From assembly GCF_033001325.1 (NCBI RefSeq), contig NZ_CP133111.1, positions 2,542,001 through 2,606,000 of the forward strand: a stretch of DNA of 64,000 bases, read 5' to 3'. Position 1 is the stretch's first letter. Each line of letters begins with the position of its first letter. A model generated the notes under the pieces. That model was not told where the DNA came from. It was given only the letters and a program-made list of their open reading frames with translations, and ran no database searches. Position numbers and translations under genes: made by a program. Source of the stretch: Rhodopseudomonas sp. BAL398. GTDB taxonomy: Bacteria > Pseudomonadota > Alphaproteobacteria > Rhizobiales > Xanthobacteraceae. Positions 25,964-35,243 of the stretch are shown piece by piece.

Positions 25964-26437
25964 ATGGCTGGATTTCGATCATCGCCGGCGCGCGCGGCGT
26001 TGCTCGGCGCCGGCGCGTTGCTACTTGCCGCCGCGCCGGCCCGCGCCGATCGCTGCGACGATCTGGCCAAAGAATTGAGATCCCAGATCGACGGCATCAC
26101 GATCGGGCGCACCGCCGCCAATGTGATCTATCTGTCGCATCCGGCGGCGAAGCAGCTGCGGCTGGGTTGCCGCAGCCGCCGCGTCAGCAACGAGATCTAT
26201 GGCGCCACCGATGCGCGTAAGCCGTCGCCGGCGTTCCGGCAATTGATCGCCAGCGCCGCCGCGATCGTGTTCACGATCCCGAAGCCGGACACGCTGCGCG
26301 GCGTCAATCGCTGCCTCGGCCGCCTCGGACTACTACGTGGCAACGACATCACGACGCGATTCCGCCGGCTCGACATGAATTGCACCCGCTCCAAGACCGG
26401 CGCCACCGTGACGATTTCGCGCGGCAGGGACGAGTAG
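25964..26437 (+). CDS. Exported hypothetical protein
   Basis: The 157-residue protein has a signal peptide (ARAALLGAGALLLAAAPARA, cleaved before DRCDDL). The mature part has four cysteines (RCDD, LGCRSR, NRCLGR, MNCTRS) and an alpha/beta pattern. GGAGG lies before the ATG at 25964. Likely periplasmic with two disulfides. It is divergent from brnT, sharing a 170-bp control region. No family is recognised. Confidence 0.75.
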   Translation: MAGFRSSPARAALLGAGALLLAAAPARADRCDDLAKELRSQIDGITIGRTAANVIYLSHPAAKQLRLGCRSRRVSNEIYGATDARKPSPAFRQLIASAAAIVFTIPKPDTLRGVNRCLGRLGLLRGNDITTRFRRLDMNCTRSKTGATVTISRGRDE

Positions 26438-26633
26438 CAGCCCGTCCCGGCACGGTTCATCCGGCCGACGGTCCCGGTCGATCGCATTTGAGCGGCATTT
26501 GAACAAGCGCAGGCGCGCAAATTTCACCAGCCGGCCCGATATCGCCGCCTTGGGCCGGCGCGGCGGCCTATTGTTCATGACTATTCGCCGCCATGGCGCG
26601 ATGATGATCGGAGCGATGCAAAGCAAGGATAGT

Positions 26634-26831
26634 ATGATGAGTAGCATTTCGAGCGTCACGTCGTCGCCGCCGCCGAAGCCGGTCAAGGCCACCGAGCCGC
26701 AGCGGCCGGCCGTCAAGGCCGACACCGCCGACAAGGATGCCGACAAGGTCAAGGACGCGTCCCGCACGCCGCCAGCGCAGCCGGCGCCGTTGCCGCCCGG
26801 CCAGGGCACACGGGTCAACATCTTCGCCTGA
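26634..26831 (+). CDS. Small Pro/Lys-rich disordered protein
   Basis: The 65-residue protein MMSSISSVTSSPPPKPVKAT... is dominated by Pro, Lys, Asp and Ala (ADTADKDADKVKDASRTPPA) and ends RVNIFA. AAGGA precedes the start. It is predicted disordered. A good terminator follows (26855-26885), supporting a real transcript. No family is recognised. Confidence 0.55.
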   Translation: MMSSISSVTSSPPPKPVKATEPQRPAVKADTADKDADKVKDASRTPPAQPAPLPPGQGTRVNIFA

Positions 26832-26854
26832 TCCGCCGGATTCGCCTGCGATCG

Positions 26855-26885
26855 GAGCCCCGCCTTGCGCGGGGCTCTGTCGTTT
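26855..26885 (+). terminator. Intrinsic terminator
   Basis: GAGCCCCG (26855-26862) pairs with CGGGGCTC (26870-26877), followed by TGTCGTTT. It ends the 65-residue gene. Confidence 0.7.
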
Positions 26886-26997
26886 GGGCCATCGGCACAT
26901 CGATTTCGTTCGGGGACAGTGGACATGAGCGGGCGTCATTGGATCAGAGCGATCGTCCATTGAGTCGAGACGCTTGAACCGCTCAAACCAAGCACGG

Positions 26998-27113
26998 TCA
27001 TTCCGGGGCGCGAACAGCGCAGCTGTGAGCGAACCCGGAATCTTGCTGACATGCATTGCCTTGCCGCGAGATTCCGGGTTCGCTCGGCCTGCGGCCTCGC
27101 GCCCCGGAATGAC
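26998..27113. repeat. Long palindromic intergenic repeat, family E
   Basis: The outer arms GTCATTCCGGGGCGCGA and TCGCGCCCCGGAATGAC and the inner arms GAACCCGGAATC / GATTCCGGGTTC fold into one long imperfect stem. It lies in the spacer before the glutathione transferase gene. There is a single copy in this window. Nothing else is seen in the surrounding 26886-27174. Confidence 0.7.
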
Positions 27114-27174
27114 AGACGCAAGGCCATGCACCTTCGCAGCACCCGCCGGCTAGATGCGCCGAACGGCCGCGCGA

Positions 27175-27912
27175 TCAGTCGCGGTCGAGCGGTTTGTAGT
27201 GCCGGAAGATGCCGTCCTCGTTGAAGGCGATGCGGCGCTCGCTGGCGAGATAGGCGGCGATATTGGGCTGCTGCGCCACCTTGTCGTGCAGCGCGACGAG
27301 GCCGGGGATGGTGCGTTCGAAGCGCTCCATGCGGTTAGGAAAGGCGTAGCGCAGCCCGGCCACGATCTGGAACAGCGACAGGTCGACATAGGTCAACCTG
27401 CGGCCGGTCAGGTAAGCGCCGCCGCTGCCGGCCTGCAATTGCGCGAAGTAGCCGAGATATTTCGGCACGCGCTGCTGCCAGAATTCGGCGCTGCGTCGCT
27501 TGGCGGCGGCGCGCTGGTCCTCGTAATACAAAGACGGCCCGAGCGGATGATGGCTGTCGTGAATTTCCGCCACCAGATCGGCGATGGTGAGCTGCAATTG
27601 ATGCAGCCACATCTGTCCGGCCGCGGCCTTCGGCGCCAGGCCATGGCGCGCGCCGAGATAGAGCAAGATATTGGCGGTCTGGCCGATGACGAGCTTGCCG
27701 GCTTTCAGGAATGGCGGCGCGAAGGGCGGGCCGCCATTCGGCCCGGGCTTCACACCGGCCTTGGTGCCGGCTTTGGCGTCCATCATCCGCATCATCGCGC
27801 CGCTGTCGTGGCGCGCCACATCGTCATAATCGGCGCCAGCCTGTTCCAGCGCCAGGCGCACGAATTCGCCGCGGCCCTGAATGCCCGGCCAGTAATACAG
27901 CTCATAGCGCAT
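27175..27912 (-). CDS. Glutathione S-transferase family protein
   Basis: The 245-residue protein has an N-terminal thioredoxin-like domain (MRYELYYWPGIQGRGEFVRL, with the early Tyr and Arg typical of sigma/Ure-like GSTs; PPFLKAGKLVIGQTANILLY as the cis-Pro and SNAIL-type segment) and a helical C-terminal domain (LTYVDLSLFQIVAGLRYAFP). GSTs conjugate or reduce electrophiles with glutathione. I chose the start at 27912, where GGGG precedes the ATG; upstream in-frame sequence lacks domain content. Confidence 0.88.
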   Translation of the reverse strand: MRYELYYWPGIQGRGEFVRLALEQAGADYDDVARHDSGAMMRMMDAKAGTKAGVKPGPNGGPPFAPPFLKAGKLVIGQTANILLYLGARHGLAPKAAAGQMWLHQLQLTIADLVAEIHDSHHPLGPSLYYEDQRAAAKRRSAEFWQQRVPKYLGYFAQLQAGSGGAYLTGRRLTYVDLSLFQIVAGLRYAFPNRMERFERTIPGLVALHDKVAQQPNIAAYLASERRIAFNEDGIFRHYKPLDRD

Positions 27913-28022
27913 CGGCGATCCCCTGCTCCGGCGTCCGGCAGGGTAACGCAAAGCGGCTGCGACGTTTCCAAAAAAAAGCGCCGCGGTTTTCACCGCGGCG
28001 CGCATGACGACATGCAGTCGGC

Positions 28023-29030
28023 TCAGGCTTGCTCGTCGCCGGTCTGCTGGATCGCCGACAATTCCCAATCCGAGCCGCGGCGGCGCGCGAAGGTCCAGAC
28101 CTCGGTGGCCTCGATCGGGGTCTCGCTGCCATCGACCAGGCGGTTGGTGCCGCGCTCGAGCGTCTTGTCGATCAGAGAGAACCGCATCGCCACGCTGGCA
28201 TAGTCGGTTTCACCCTCCCGCCAGGCTTCGGCGAGGTCGCCCTGCAGCAGCTTGACGTCGGAGACCTTGTTGATGTCGTTGTTCTTCTTGTTCTCGGCCA
28301 GATCGGCGCTGAAATACGACACCATTTCGGGGGTCGCCAATTCGTGCAGCTTGCCGATATCCTCGTCCGACCAGGCCGCCTGGATCTCGCCCAGCAGCTG
28401 TTCGAATTTCTCGTAATCGGCCGGGCCGATTTCCAGCGGCGCGGCGGCCGGTGCGTTGCTGCCAAAGCCGAAGCCGGAGCCGAACCCGGCCTGCTGGCTG
28501 GGAGCGGGACCCGTAGCGGGGCCAGCGGCGTTGTTGGCATAGGCCGGCGACGCGGCGCCCTGTTTGCGCCGCTGCCACCAGGACATCGCCAGCCGCGCCA
28601 CGATCACGATCAGGCCGATCTGCAGGATCAGCCCGATGATCGAGGACAGTCCGCCGAGGCCGCTGAACATGCCGCCACCGAACAGCATGCCGAGCAGGCC
28701 GGCGCCGAGGAAGCCGGCGGCGAGGCCGCCGAGCATGCCCATGCCGGGCCGGTTGAACATGCCGCCCTTGGCGGCGGCCCCGGCACCGGCAGCACCGGTC
28801 GCCGCGGTCCCCGGCTGGGTGATGGTGCGGTTGAACGGCTGCGCCGCGCTGGGCGCGGTATTGGTCTTCGGCGGCGCCGAGAAGGTCCGCGCGCCGCGCG
28901 AACCCATGCTGGAGCGACCGCCGATTCGGGCCTCAGCCGCGGACGAAAGCGTCAGCATCAACGGCAGAGCCAGTGACATAACCACGGCGATTGCACCGAC
29001 AATGCCGCGCGTGCGATGCGCAAATTTCAT
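28023..29030 (-). CDS. Tim44-like membrane protein
   Basis: The 335-residue protein has a signal/anchor (AIAVVMSLALPLMLTLSSAA), a Gly/Ala-rich region and hydrophobic segments (GMLGGLAAGFLGAGLLGMLFGG and SIIGLILQIGLIVIVARLAM, residues ~98-150). A C-terminal Tim44-like domain follows (DYEKFEQLLGEIQAAWSDED, LHELATPEMVSYFSADL, ATEVWTFARRRGSDWELSAI). In bacteria such proteins are membrane-associated, with unclear roles near translocation and inner-membrane assembly. It is a separate transcription unit from the GST gene. Confidence 0.88.
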   Translation of the reverse strand: MKFAHRTRGIVGAIAVVMSLALPLMLTLSSAAEARIGGRSSMGSRGARTFSAPPKTNTAPSAAQPFNRTITQPGTAATGAAGAGAAAKGGMFNRPGMGMLGGLAAGFLGAGLLGMLFGGGMFSGLGGLSSIIGLILQIGLIVIVARLAMSWWQRRKQGAASPAYANNAAGPATGPAPSQQAGFGSGFGFGSNAPAAAPLEIGPADYEKFEQLLGEIQAAWSDEDIGKLHELATPEMVSYFSADLAENKKNNDINKVSDVKLLQGDLAEAWREGETDYASVAMRFSLIDKTLERGTNRLVDGSETPIEATEVWTFARRRGSDWELSAIQQTGDEQA

Positions 29031-29201
29031 AAAATTCCCTCAATCCCCGGCAGGGGGAAGCGACGCTAATGTGGGCACTGTCGGGCGAAAGTGAAGCCGG
29101 CATAACGTCTCAGGGCTGCGGCCCTCGGTCGCGGGCATCAGGAGATGGCGACCGGTAGCTTCTGATCCTGAGAATCTGACGCAACAAACCAAGCTTGATG
29201 G

Positions 29202-29310
29202 CGTCATTGCGTGCCGAGGTCGGGCGCGCAGCGCCGTCCGAAGGCGAAGCAATCCAGGAATGCGCGGCGAAGCCTGGATTGCGTCGTCGCTGCGCTCCTC
29301 GCAATGACGG
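29202..29310. repeat. Intergenic palindromic repeat, family A copy 2
   Basis: The ends are CGTCATTGCGTGCCGAGG and GCGCTCCTCGCAATGACG, with internal AATCCAG/CTGGATT arms. It fills most of the 333-bp spacer between the Tim44-like gene and the 3' end of cckA; nothing else is seen there. Confidence 0.75.
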
Positions 29311-29363
29311 CGATGGAGACCGGCGCGCGACAACTGAAGATCGGCGCGCTGCTCACCATGAGG

Positions 29364-31925
29364 CTATTCCAGCGCCATCGTCTCCTTGACCTTGGCGACC
29401 AGCGCGCTGAGCGCGAAGGGCTTGGCGAGGAAGGCGAACTGGTCGGTGGCGCTGAGCATGCTCTTGTCGAAGGCGTCCTCGGCGTAACCGGACACGAAGA
29501 TGATCTTGAGATCGGGGTTCTTGCCGCGCATCGCCTTCAGCATCGTCGGCCCGTCCATTTCGGGCATCACCACGTCCGAGACCACGAGGTCGACCGCGCC
29601 GTCCTGCGCCTCCAGCACCTCCAGCGCCTCGATGCCGTTCTCGGCCTCGAGCACGCTGTAGCCGCGCGAGCGCAGGCCGCGGGCGTTGAGCGAGCGCAGG
29701 CCCTCTTCGTCCTCGACCAGCAGGATGGTGCCCTGCCCGGTCAGATCGGCGGCGCGCTGCCTGGCCTCGGCCGGTTCGATCGGCGCGGCCGTGTCGGCCG
29801 CGGCCTCCGGCTGCTCGGCTTCCGCTTCGGCATGATGGCGCGGCAGGAAGATGTGGAACGTGGTGCCCTTGTCGGCCTCGGACTCGACATAGACGAAGCC
29901 GCCGGTCTGCTTGACGATGCCATAGACCGTCGACAGCCCGAGCCCGGTGCCCTTGCCGACCTCCTTGGTCGAGAAGAACGGCTCGAAGATCTTGTCGACG
30001 ATGTCGGCGGGAATCCCGGTGCCGGTGTCGCTGACGTCGATCCGCACGTAATCCGCCGCCGGCATGCCCTTGTGGGACAATTGCTCGGCTTCCTGCGCGG
30101 TGACATTGGCGGTGCGGATCGTCAGCCGGCCGCCGAGCGGCATCGCGTCGCGGGCGTTGACGGCGAGATTGACGATGACCTGCTCGAATTGCGAGATATC
30201 GGCCTTGACCCGCCACAGATCGCGGCCGTGCAGCATTTCCAGCGTCACCTTCTCGCCGATCAGCCGCTTCAGCAGCCGGTCGATGTCGCTCAACGCCTCG
30301 CCGAGGTCGAGCACCTGCGGCCGCAGCGTCTGCTTGCGCGAGAATGCCAGCAGCTGCCGCACCAGCGTCGCGGCGCGGGTGGCGTTCTGCTTAATCTGCA
30401 TGATGTCCTGGAACGACGGATCGGTCGGCTTGTGGGCGTTTAGCAGGAAGTCGTTGGCCATCATGATGGCGGACAGCACATTGTTGAAGTCATGGGCGAT
30501 GCCGCCGGCGAGCTGGCCGATGGTGTCCATCTTCTGCGCCTGGTTGACCTGGTTCTCCAGGACCCGCCGCTCGGTGGTCTCCAGGATGTAGACGATCGCC
30601 ACTTCAGAATCGCCTTCGTCCTCCAGCACCGCGGTGACGAAGAACTGGCCCCAGCGCTCGCGCGCGCTTTCCAGCATCGCTTCGACCGGGGCGATGTCGC
30701 CCTGCCCCTGCGCGGCCTGGGCGATCGCGTTGACCAGCAGATGGCGGTCGCGGTCGTTGGCCGCGGCGAGGATCGACTTGTTGACGGCCGGGTTGAGGCT
30801 CTGCGCCAGCTTGGCGAAACGGGCATTGGCCAGTACCACCGCGCCGGCCTTGTCGACGGTGGCGATCGCCATCGGGGTGTGGTCGAAGAACCGCACGAAG
30901 CGGACTTCGGCGGCGCGCTGCGGATCGAGCCGCTCGTCGCGAGCCCGGCTGATCACCAGGGTCCGCGACGCGCCGGGGGCGCCGTCGGCGCCGAATGCCA
31001 GCTTGTGATACAGCCGCGCCGGCATGGTCTTGCCGCTGCGCATTTTGAGGTCGATGTCGAACACCTCGGTCTTGACCTCGCCGGGCTCGGGCGGAATCGA
31101 AGTCAACAGCGCGGCGCCGTCGCCGGAGACGATGTCGCCGAGCTTCAGCCCGCCGGAGCCGATCTCGGCCAGATCGTGGTCGAGCCAGTTCGCCAAGGTG
31201 GCGTTGACATAGACCAGGTTGCCGGCGGCATCGACCGAGAAGAACCCGCAGGGCGCGTGGTCGAGATATTCGATGGCGTGCTGCAATTCCTGGAACACGT
31301 CTTCCTGGCGTTCGCGGTCGCGAGTAATGTCGGCCAGCGACCATACCGAATATTTCGACTCGCGCGTGGTGGTGCCAAGGGGGCGCACCCGCATCCGCAG
31401 CCAGCGGCCGTGGACGCCGTCCGGACTGGCGACGCGGACCTCTTCCTGCTGGCGCTTGCCTTCGCGCGCCGCCTTCAACAGCCGGAACACGGCCTCGGAG
31501 ACGTCCGGATTGCCGATGAAGACCCGCTCCACCGGCCGCGCCTCCTCGCGGTTGGCCGCCCCAGTCAGCGACAGATAGACTTGGTTGGCATAGATCACAT
31601 GGCCGCGGGAATCGGTCACCGCCAGGCCGTCGAAGGCGTGATCGGCGATCGGACGCATGATCGGGTCGTCGGCGGCGCGGTCGGCGAAGCGCACGATGCC
31701 GGCCGCGAAGGCGAACAGCATGAACAGGCCGACCATCGCCAATAGCGCCAACAGGCCGAGGATGAACGGCTGCGCCTCGGCGCGGCCGAGCGTCATCAGC
31801 GCCACCGCGGCGGCGACAATGGCGCCCGCCACCACCAGGACCAGCACGATGCTGCCGCCGCGTCGCGGTGACTCCTGAGCGGTGCTCAGCGCCTCGGACG
31901 AACTGTCGTGGTCGTTGCTGGTCAT
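29364..31925 (-). CDS. cckA: Hybrid sensor histidine kinase CckA
   Basis: CckA phosphorylates CtrA through ChpT and so links cell cycle and motility in alphaproteobacteria. The 853-residue protein has two membrane helices (~25-75), PAS domains, a HisKA dimerisation helix with the phospho-His in [17 protein letters not shown] (~residue 477), the ATPase boxes [18 protein letters not shown] and [20 protein letters not shown], and a C-terminal receiver with the Asp in [13 protein letters not shown]. The start at 31925 was chosen as the first start just before the membrane helices. CtrA-type boxes occur at flagellar promoters in this window. Confidence 0.95.
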   Translation of the reverse strand: MTSNDHDSSSEALSTAQESPRRGGSIVLVLVVAGAIVAAAVALMTLGRAEAQPFILGLLALLAMVGLFMLFAFAAGIVRFADRAADDPIMRPIADHAFDGLAVTDSRGHVIYANQVYLSLTGAANREEARPVERVFIGNPDVSEAVFRLLKAAREGKRQQEEVRVASPDGVHGRWLRMRVRPLGTTTRESKYSVWSLADITRDRERQEDVFQELQHAIEYLDHAPCGFFSVDAAGNLVYVNATLANWLDHDLAEIGSGGLKLGDIVSGDGAALLTSIPPEPGEVKTEVFDIDLKMRSGKTMPARLYHKLAFGADGAPGASRTLVISRARDERLDPQRAAEVRFVRFFDHTPMAIATVDKAGAVVLANARFAKLAQSLNPAVNKSILAAANDRDRHLLVNAIAQAAQGQGDIAPVEAMLESARERWGQFFVTAVLEDEGDSEVAIVYILETTERRVLENQVNQAQKMDTIGQLAGGIAHDFNNVLSAIMMANDFLLNAHKPTDPSFQDIMQIKQNATRAATLVRQLLAFSRKQTLRPQVLDLGEALSDIDRLLKRLIGEKVTLEMLHGRDLWRVKADISQFEQVIVNLAVNARDAMPLGGRLTIRTANVTAQEAEQLSHKGMPAADYVRIDVSDTGTGIPADIVDKIFEPFFSTKEVGKGTGLGLSTVYGIVKQTGGFVYVESEADKGTTFHIFLPRHHAEAEAEQPEAAADTAAPIEPAEARQRAADLTGQGTILLVEDEEGLRSLNARGLRSRGYSVLEAENGIEALEVLEAQDGAVDLVVSDVVMPEMDGPTMLKAMRGKNPDLKIIFVSGYAEDAFDKSMLSATDQFAFLAKPFALSALVAKVKETMALE

Positions 31926-32113
31926 GAAACCGAACACATTTCCTGGCGCGGGCGCTGCGCCCGCCGCCCCTTGAGTGCCTGAATCGGAGCCGCCAAGGCA
32001 AGCGGATCGTGTGGCGACCGGGCGCAATCCGGCCGCATTGTTAAGGAAAACGGCCCGAACCCGGCCTTGAAGCCAACCTTAATGGTGATCTCGACGCTGA
32101 CCTTGGGGGTCAT
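31922..32113 (-). CDS. Possible small protein between flhB and cckA
   Basis: The 63-residue frame MTPKVSVEITIKVGFKAGFG... starts one base after the flhB stop codon and its stop overlaps the cckA start as ATGA. This spacing is typical of coupled operon genes. The first ~25 codons have host-like third-position GC and beta-strand alternation; the rest is Arg/Pro-rich and less convincing. It could instead be a leader that couples cckA translation to flhB. No family is recognised. Confidence 0.4.
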   Translation of the reverse strand: MTPKVSVEITIKVGFKAGFGPFSLTMRPDCARSPHDPLALAAPIQALKGRRAQRPRQEMCSVS

Positions 32114-32114
32114 C

Positions 32115-33191
32115 TCACGCCCTGCGGCCCGACAGGCCGCGCTTGAGCCCCATGACGTAGCCGATGATCTCAGCGACCGCCTGATAGTGTTCGACCGGGA
32201 TTTCGGCGTCGACCTCGACGGTGGCGTAGAGCGAGCGCGCCAACGGCACGTTCTCGATGATCGGGATGTCGTTGGCCTTGGCGATCTCCCGGATCTTCAG
32301 CGCGATCATGTCCTGGCCCTTGGCGACGCAGATCGGCGCCGGCATGCCGCGCTCGTATTTCAGCGCCACCGAAAAGTGGGTCGGGTTGGTGATGATCACC
32401 GAGGCCTGCGGCACCCCGGCCATCATCCGCTTGCGCATCCGCTCGTGCCGCAACTGCCGCAGCTTGCCCTTGATGTGCGGGTCGCCTTCGGCCTGTTTGT
32501 GCTCTTCCTTCAATTCCTGCATCGACATCTTCTGCTTCTCGTACCAGGTCCGGTACTGGAAGAAGAAATCGGCGATCGCCACGAAGGCCAGCATCGCCAC
32601 GACGGCGGTCATCAGCTTCAGCGTCAGCGTCACGATCACGCCCATGATCGCCGCGGTGTCGAAATGGATCATCGCGTCGAGCCGGCCGCGCTCCGGATAC
32701 AGCACCGCCACCATCACCGCGCCGAGCGCGATGATCTTGAAAATGCCCTTGAGGAAGTTTGCCCCGGCCTGCTTGCCGAACAGCCGCTTGGCCCCGGCCA
32801 TCGGCGACAGCTTGCTGAATTTTGGCGTGAGCGATTCCGCCGAGAACACCAGGCGGTGCTGCACCAGATTGCTGCCGATCGCCACCAGCATCAGCATCAG
32901 CAGCGGCACGCCGAGCGCCGAGATCAGCACCACCAGCAAGCTCTTGGTCAGTTGCAGCAGCCCCGGGCCGTCGGTCCGGATCATCCAGGAATTCTCGATC
33001 AGATTGCGCATCGGAATCTGGATTCCGGAGCCGATCGAGCTGCCGAACGACGACAGCACCAGCGTGGCGCCAGCGATCAAGAACCAGGTATTGACCTCCT
33101 GGCTCTTGGCGACGTCGCCGCGCTCCAACGCGTCATCGAGCTTTTTTTGCGATGGGTCCTGTGTTTTCTCTGAGGTATCGTCGTCCGACAT
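32115..33191 (-). CDS. flhB: Flagellar export switch protein FlhB
   Basis: FlhB is the membrane component of the flagellar type III export gate that switches substrate specificity. The 358-residue protein has the N-terminal EKTQDPSQKKLDDALERGDV, four membrane helices (e.g. WFLIAGATLVLSSFG, LLVVLISALGVPLLMLMLVA) and the cytoplasmic autocleavage motif NPTHFSVALKY near residue 270. Last gene of flgB-flgC-fliE-fliQ-fliR-flhB, 20 bases after fliR. Complete and normal length. Confidence 0.97.
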   Translation of the reverse strand: MSDDDTSEKTQDPSQKKLDDALERGDVAKSQEVNTWFLIAGATLVLSSFGSSIGSGIQIPMRNLIENSWMIRTDGPGLLQLTKSLLVVLISALGVPLLMLMLVAIGSNLVQHRLVFSAESLTPKFSKLSPMAGAKRLFGKQAGANFLKGIFKIIALGAVMVAVLYPERGRLDAMIHFDTAAIMGVIVTLTLKLMTAVVAMLAFVAIADFFFQYRTWYEKQKMSMQELKEEHKQAEGDPHIKGKLRQLRHERMRKRMMAGVPQASVIITNPTHFSVALKYERGMPAPICVAKGQDMIALKIREIAKANDIPIIENVPLARSLYATVEVDAEIPVEHYQAVAEIIGYVMGLKRGLSGRRA

Positions 33192-33211
33192 AGTTCAGGC
33201 CTTCGCAACAA

Positions 33212-33982
33212 TCAGGTTCGCGGGATCATCTCGTGCATCACACCGATGAAGTAGTCGAGGAAGGTCCCCATCATGGTGGCGAGCACGGCGGCCAGGATCA
33301 CGAAGCCGATCATGATCGACATCGGCACGCCGACGAAATACACCTGCATCTGCGGCATCAAGCGCGCCAGCACGCCGAGCCCGATATTGAACACCAGGCC
33401 GAACACCAAAAACGGCGCGGCCAGCTGCATCCCGATCTTGAAGGCGGCCGCGAAGGCGCGGGTGGCGAGCGCGGCGACGTCCCCGCTGCGCATCAATTCG
33501 CCCGGCACGAAGATCCTGTAGCTGTCGTCGAGCGCGGCGATCACCAGATAATGGGTATCGGTGGCGAACAGCAGCGTGATGCCCAGCATGGTGAGAAAAT
33601 TGCCGATCAGCAGGCCCTGCTGGCCCTGGGTCGGATCGATCGCCGTGACGAAGCCTAGCCCGAGCTGCTGGGCGACCACGGTGCCGGCGACCTGCAGCGC
33701 CGATAAAGTCACCCGCGCGGTGGCGCCGAGCACGACGCCGATGATGATTTCCTGCAGCATCAACACCAGCAGCGGCGCCAGCGAAGTCATGTCGACATGA
33801 TAGGCATTGCGGTGCAGCGGCAGGATGATCAGCGTCAGCGTCAGCGCGATCGCCAGCTTGACCCGCACCGGAATGTTGACCTCGCCGAGGCCCGGCATCA
33901 GCATCACCATCGTGCCGATGCGCGCGAACACCAGCATGAAGGCGGCGGCCAGCGCCGGCAAGAATGAGACGTCAATGCGCAT
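33212..33982 (-). CDS. fliR: Flagellar biosynthetic protein FliR
   Basis: FliR is a core subunit of the flagellar export gate in the inner membrane. The 256-residue hydrophobic protein has about six membrane segments (FLPALAAAFMLVFARIGTMV, VKLAIALTLTLIILPL, FLTMLGITLLFATDTHYLV) and the conserved PGLGEVNIPVRVKLAIALTL region. It lies between fliQ (66 bases upstream) and flhB on the same strand. Confidence 0.95.
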   Translation of the reverse strand: MRIDVSFLPALAAAFMLVFARIGTMVMLMPGLGEVNIPVRVKLAIALTLTLIILPLHRNAYHVDMTSLAPLLVLMLQEIIIGVVLGATARVTLSALQVAGTVVAQQLGLGFVTAIDPTQGQQGLLIGNFLTMLGITLLFATDTHYLVIAALDDSYRIFVPGELMRSGDVAALATRAFAAAFKIGMQLAAPFLVFGLVFNIGLGVLARLMPQMQVYFVGVPMSIMIGFVILAAVLATMMGTFLDYFIGVMHEMIPRT

Positions 33983-34048
33983 GGCGGTCCCTGCGCTGCC
34001 GCGGTGTCAAGCGATGCGGACGCGGATTCGAATCGCGGCGATCATGCG

Positions 34049-34312
34049 CTAACCACCGATGATTCGCGACGTGATCCGCATCATGTAGCTGTGCAGCGCG
34101 TCGGACATGAACGGCAAAGCCAGCACCAGCGTCATGAAGATCGCGATGATTTTCGGCACGAACACCAGGGTCTGTTCCTGGATCTGTGTCAGCGCCTGCA
34201 CCAGCGAGACGACGACGCCGACCACCAGCCCCACCACCATCAGCGGCGACGACACCACCACGATGGTCCAGACCGCATCGCGGGCGATGTCGAGGGTTTC
34301 AGCGCCTGTCAT
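34049..34312 (-). CDS. fliQ: Flagellar biosynthetic protein FliQ
   Basis: The 87-residue export-gate subunit has two membrane helices (AVWTIVVVSSPLMVVGLVVG and IIAIFMTLVLALPFM) and the conserved QALTQIQEQTLVFVPKI segment. The start at 34312 (MTGAETLD) is the family start; in-frame sequence upstream belongs to a repeat. The spacer to fliE is widened by a family B palindromic repeat. Confidence 0.95.
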   Translation of the reverse strand: MTGAETLDIARDAVWTIVVVSSPLMVVGLVVGVVVSLVQALTQIQEQTLVFVPKIIAIFMTLVLALPFMSDALHSYMMRITSRIIGG

Positions 34313-34340
34313 TCCAATTTCCTTCGAGCCAAAATCATGC

Positions 34341-34440
34341 CCCTCACGGTGAGCAGCGCGCTGTTGGCGCGCGTCTCGAACCAAGGGGTCTTCAGTCCCA
34401 TCCTGCGAGACGCGGCCTGCGGCCGCTCCTCAGGATGAGG
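34341..34440. repeat. Palindromic repeat family B copy 3, inside the flagellar operon
   Basis: CCCTCACGGTGAGCAGCGCG, the GCGCGCGTCTCGAACCAAGG return arm, ATCCTGCGAGACGCGG and CTCCTCAGGATGAGG match the copies at 6489 and 22644. It lies between fliE and fliQ, where neighbouring genes are otherwise separated by only 16-66 bases. Confidence 0.75.
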
Positions 34441-34454
34441 TTCGTTGGTCGTTC

Positions 34455-34775
34455 TCAGATCTGCATCTTCATGATGTCCTCGTAGGACTGGATCACCCGA
34501 TCGCGCACCGACACCAGCGTCGACACCGCGACGTCGGTCTCCGAGACCGCGGTGACGACGTCCATCACGTTGGATTTGCCGGACGCCATCGCCATGGTCT
34601 GGGCGTCGGACTTGCGGCCGGCGTCCATCACGCTGCCCATCGCGTCTTTCAGCAGCGCGCCGAACGACGGGCCGCCGGCGGTGTCGCCACCGCCGAGGGT
34701 CTTGCCGGCGCCGCCGGCGCTGGTGAGGCGGGCGAGGCTCGCATAGGCGTTCGCGGCTGTGATCGGAGATGCCAT
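34455..34775 (-). CDS. fliE: Flagellar hook-basal body protein FliE
   Basis: FliE joins the MS ring to the proximal rod and is the first rod-type export substrate. The 106-residue protein has the C-terminal helical part VVTAVSETDVAVSTLVSVRD with VIQSYEDIMKMQI, the family hallmark. It is 16 bases after flgC. A repeat-bearing spacer separates it from fliQ. Confidence 0.94.
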   Translation of the reverse strand: MASPITAANAYASLARLTSAGGAGKTLGGGDTAGGPSFGALLKDAMGSVMDAGRKSDAQTMAMASGKSNVMDVVTAVSETDVAVSTLVSVRDRVIQSYEDIMKMQI

Positions 34776-34791
34776 GGCTCAGCTGTCCTGT

Positions 34792-35217
34792 TCAGGCTTT
34801 GAGAATGTCGAGGGTGCGTTGGATCATCCGGCGCGTGGCGCTGATGATGTTGAGATTGGCCTCGTAGGACCGCTGCGCCTCGCGCATGTCGGTCATTTCC
34901 ACCAACGGATTGACGTTGGGGTATTTGACGTTGCCGGCGGCGTCGGCCACCGGGTTGCTGGGCTCGTATTTGACGCGAAAATCCGAACTGTCCGGCACCA
35001 CCCGGCCCAGCGTCACCACCTTGGCGTCCAGCGCCCGGTCCAGCGTCGAGGTGAAGGTCGGCACTTTGCGGCGATAGGGATCGCCGCCCACGGTCAGCGC
35101 GGTCGATTCGGCATTGGCGATGTTTTCGGAGATCACCCGCATCCGCCCGGCCTGCGCCCGCAGGCCGGAGGTGGCGATTCCCATCGATCTGGCGAAATCG
35201 CTCGAATTGTCAGCCAT
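34792..35217 (-). CDS. flgC: Flagellar proximal rod protein FlgC
   Basis: The 141-residue rod protein has the N-terminal helix SMGIATSGLRAQAGRMRVIS with ENIANAEST and the C-terminal NVNPLVEMTDMREAQRSYEA with ILKA end, both typical of flagellar axial proteins. It is exported by the flagellar machinery. It lies between flgB and fliE on one operon. Confidence 0.96.
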   Translation of the reverse strand: MADNSSDFARSMGIATSGLRAQAGRMRVISENIANAESTALTVGGDPYRRKVPTFTSTLDRALDAKVVTLGRVVPDSSDFRVKYEPSNPVADAAGNVKYPNVNPLVEMTDMREAQRSYEANLNIISATRRMIQRTLDILKA

Positions 35218-35243
35218 TTCATGCCCTCCCGGTTGCGGTTACG

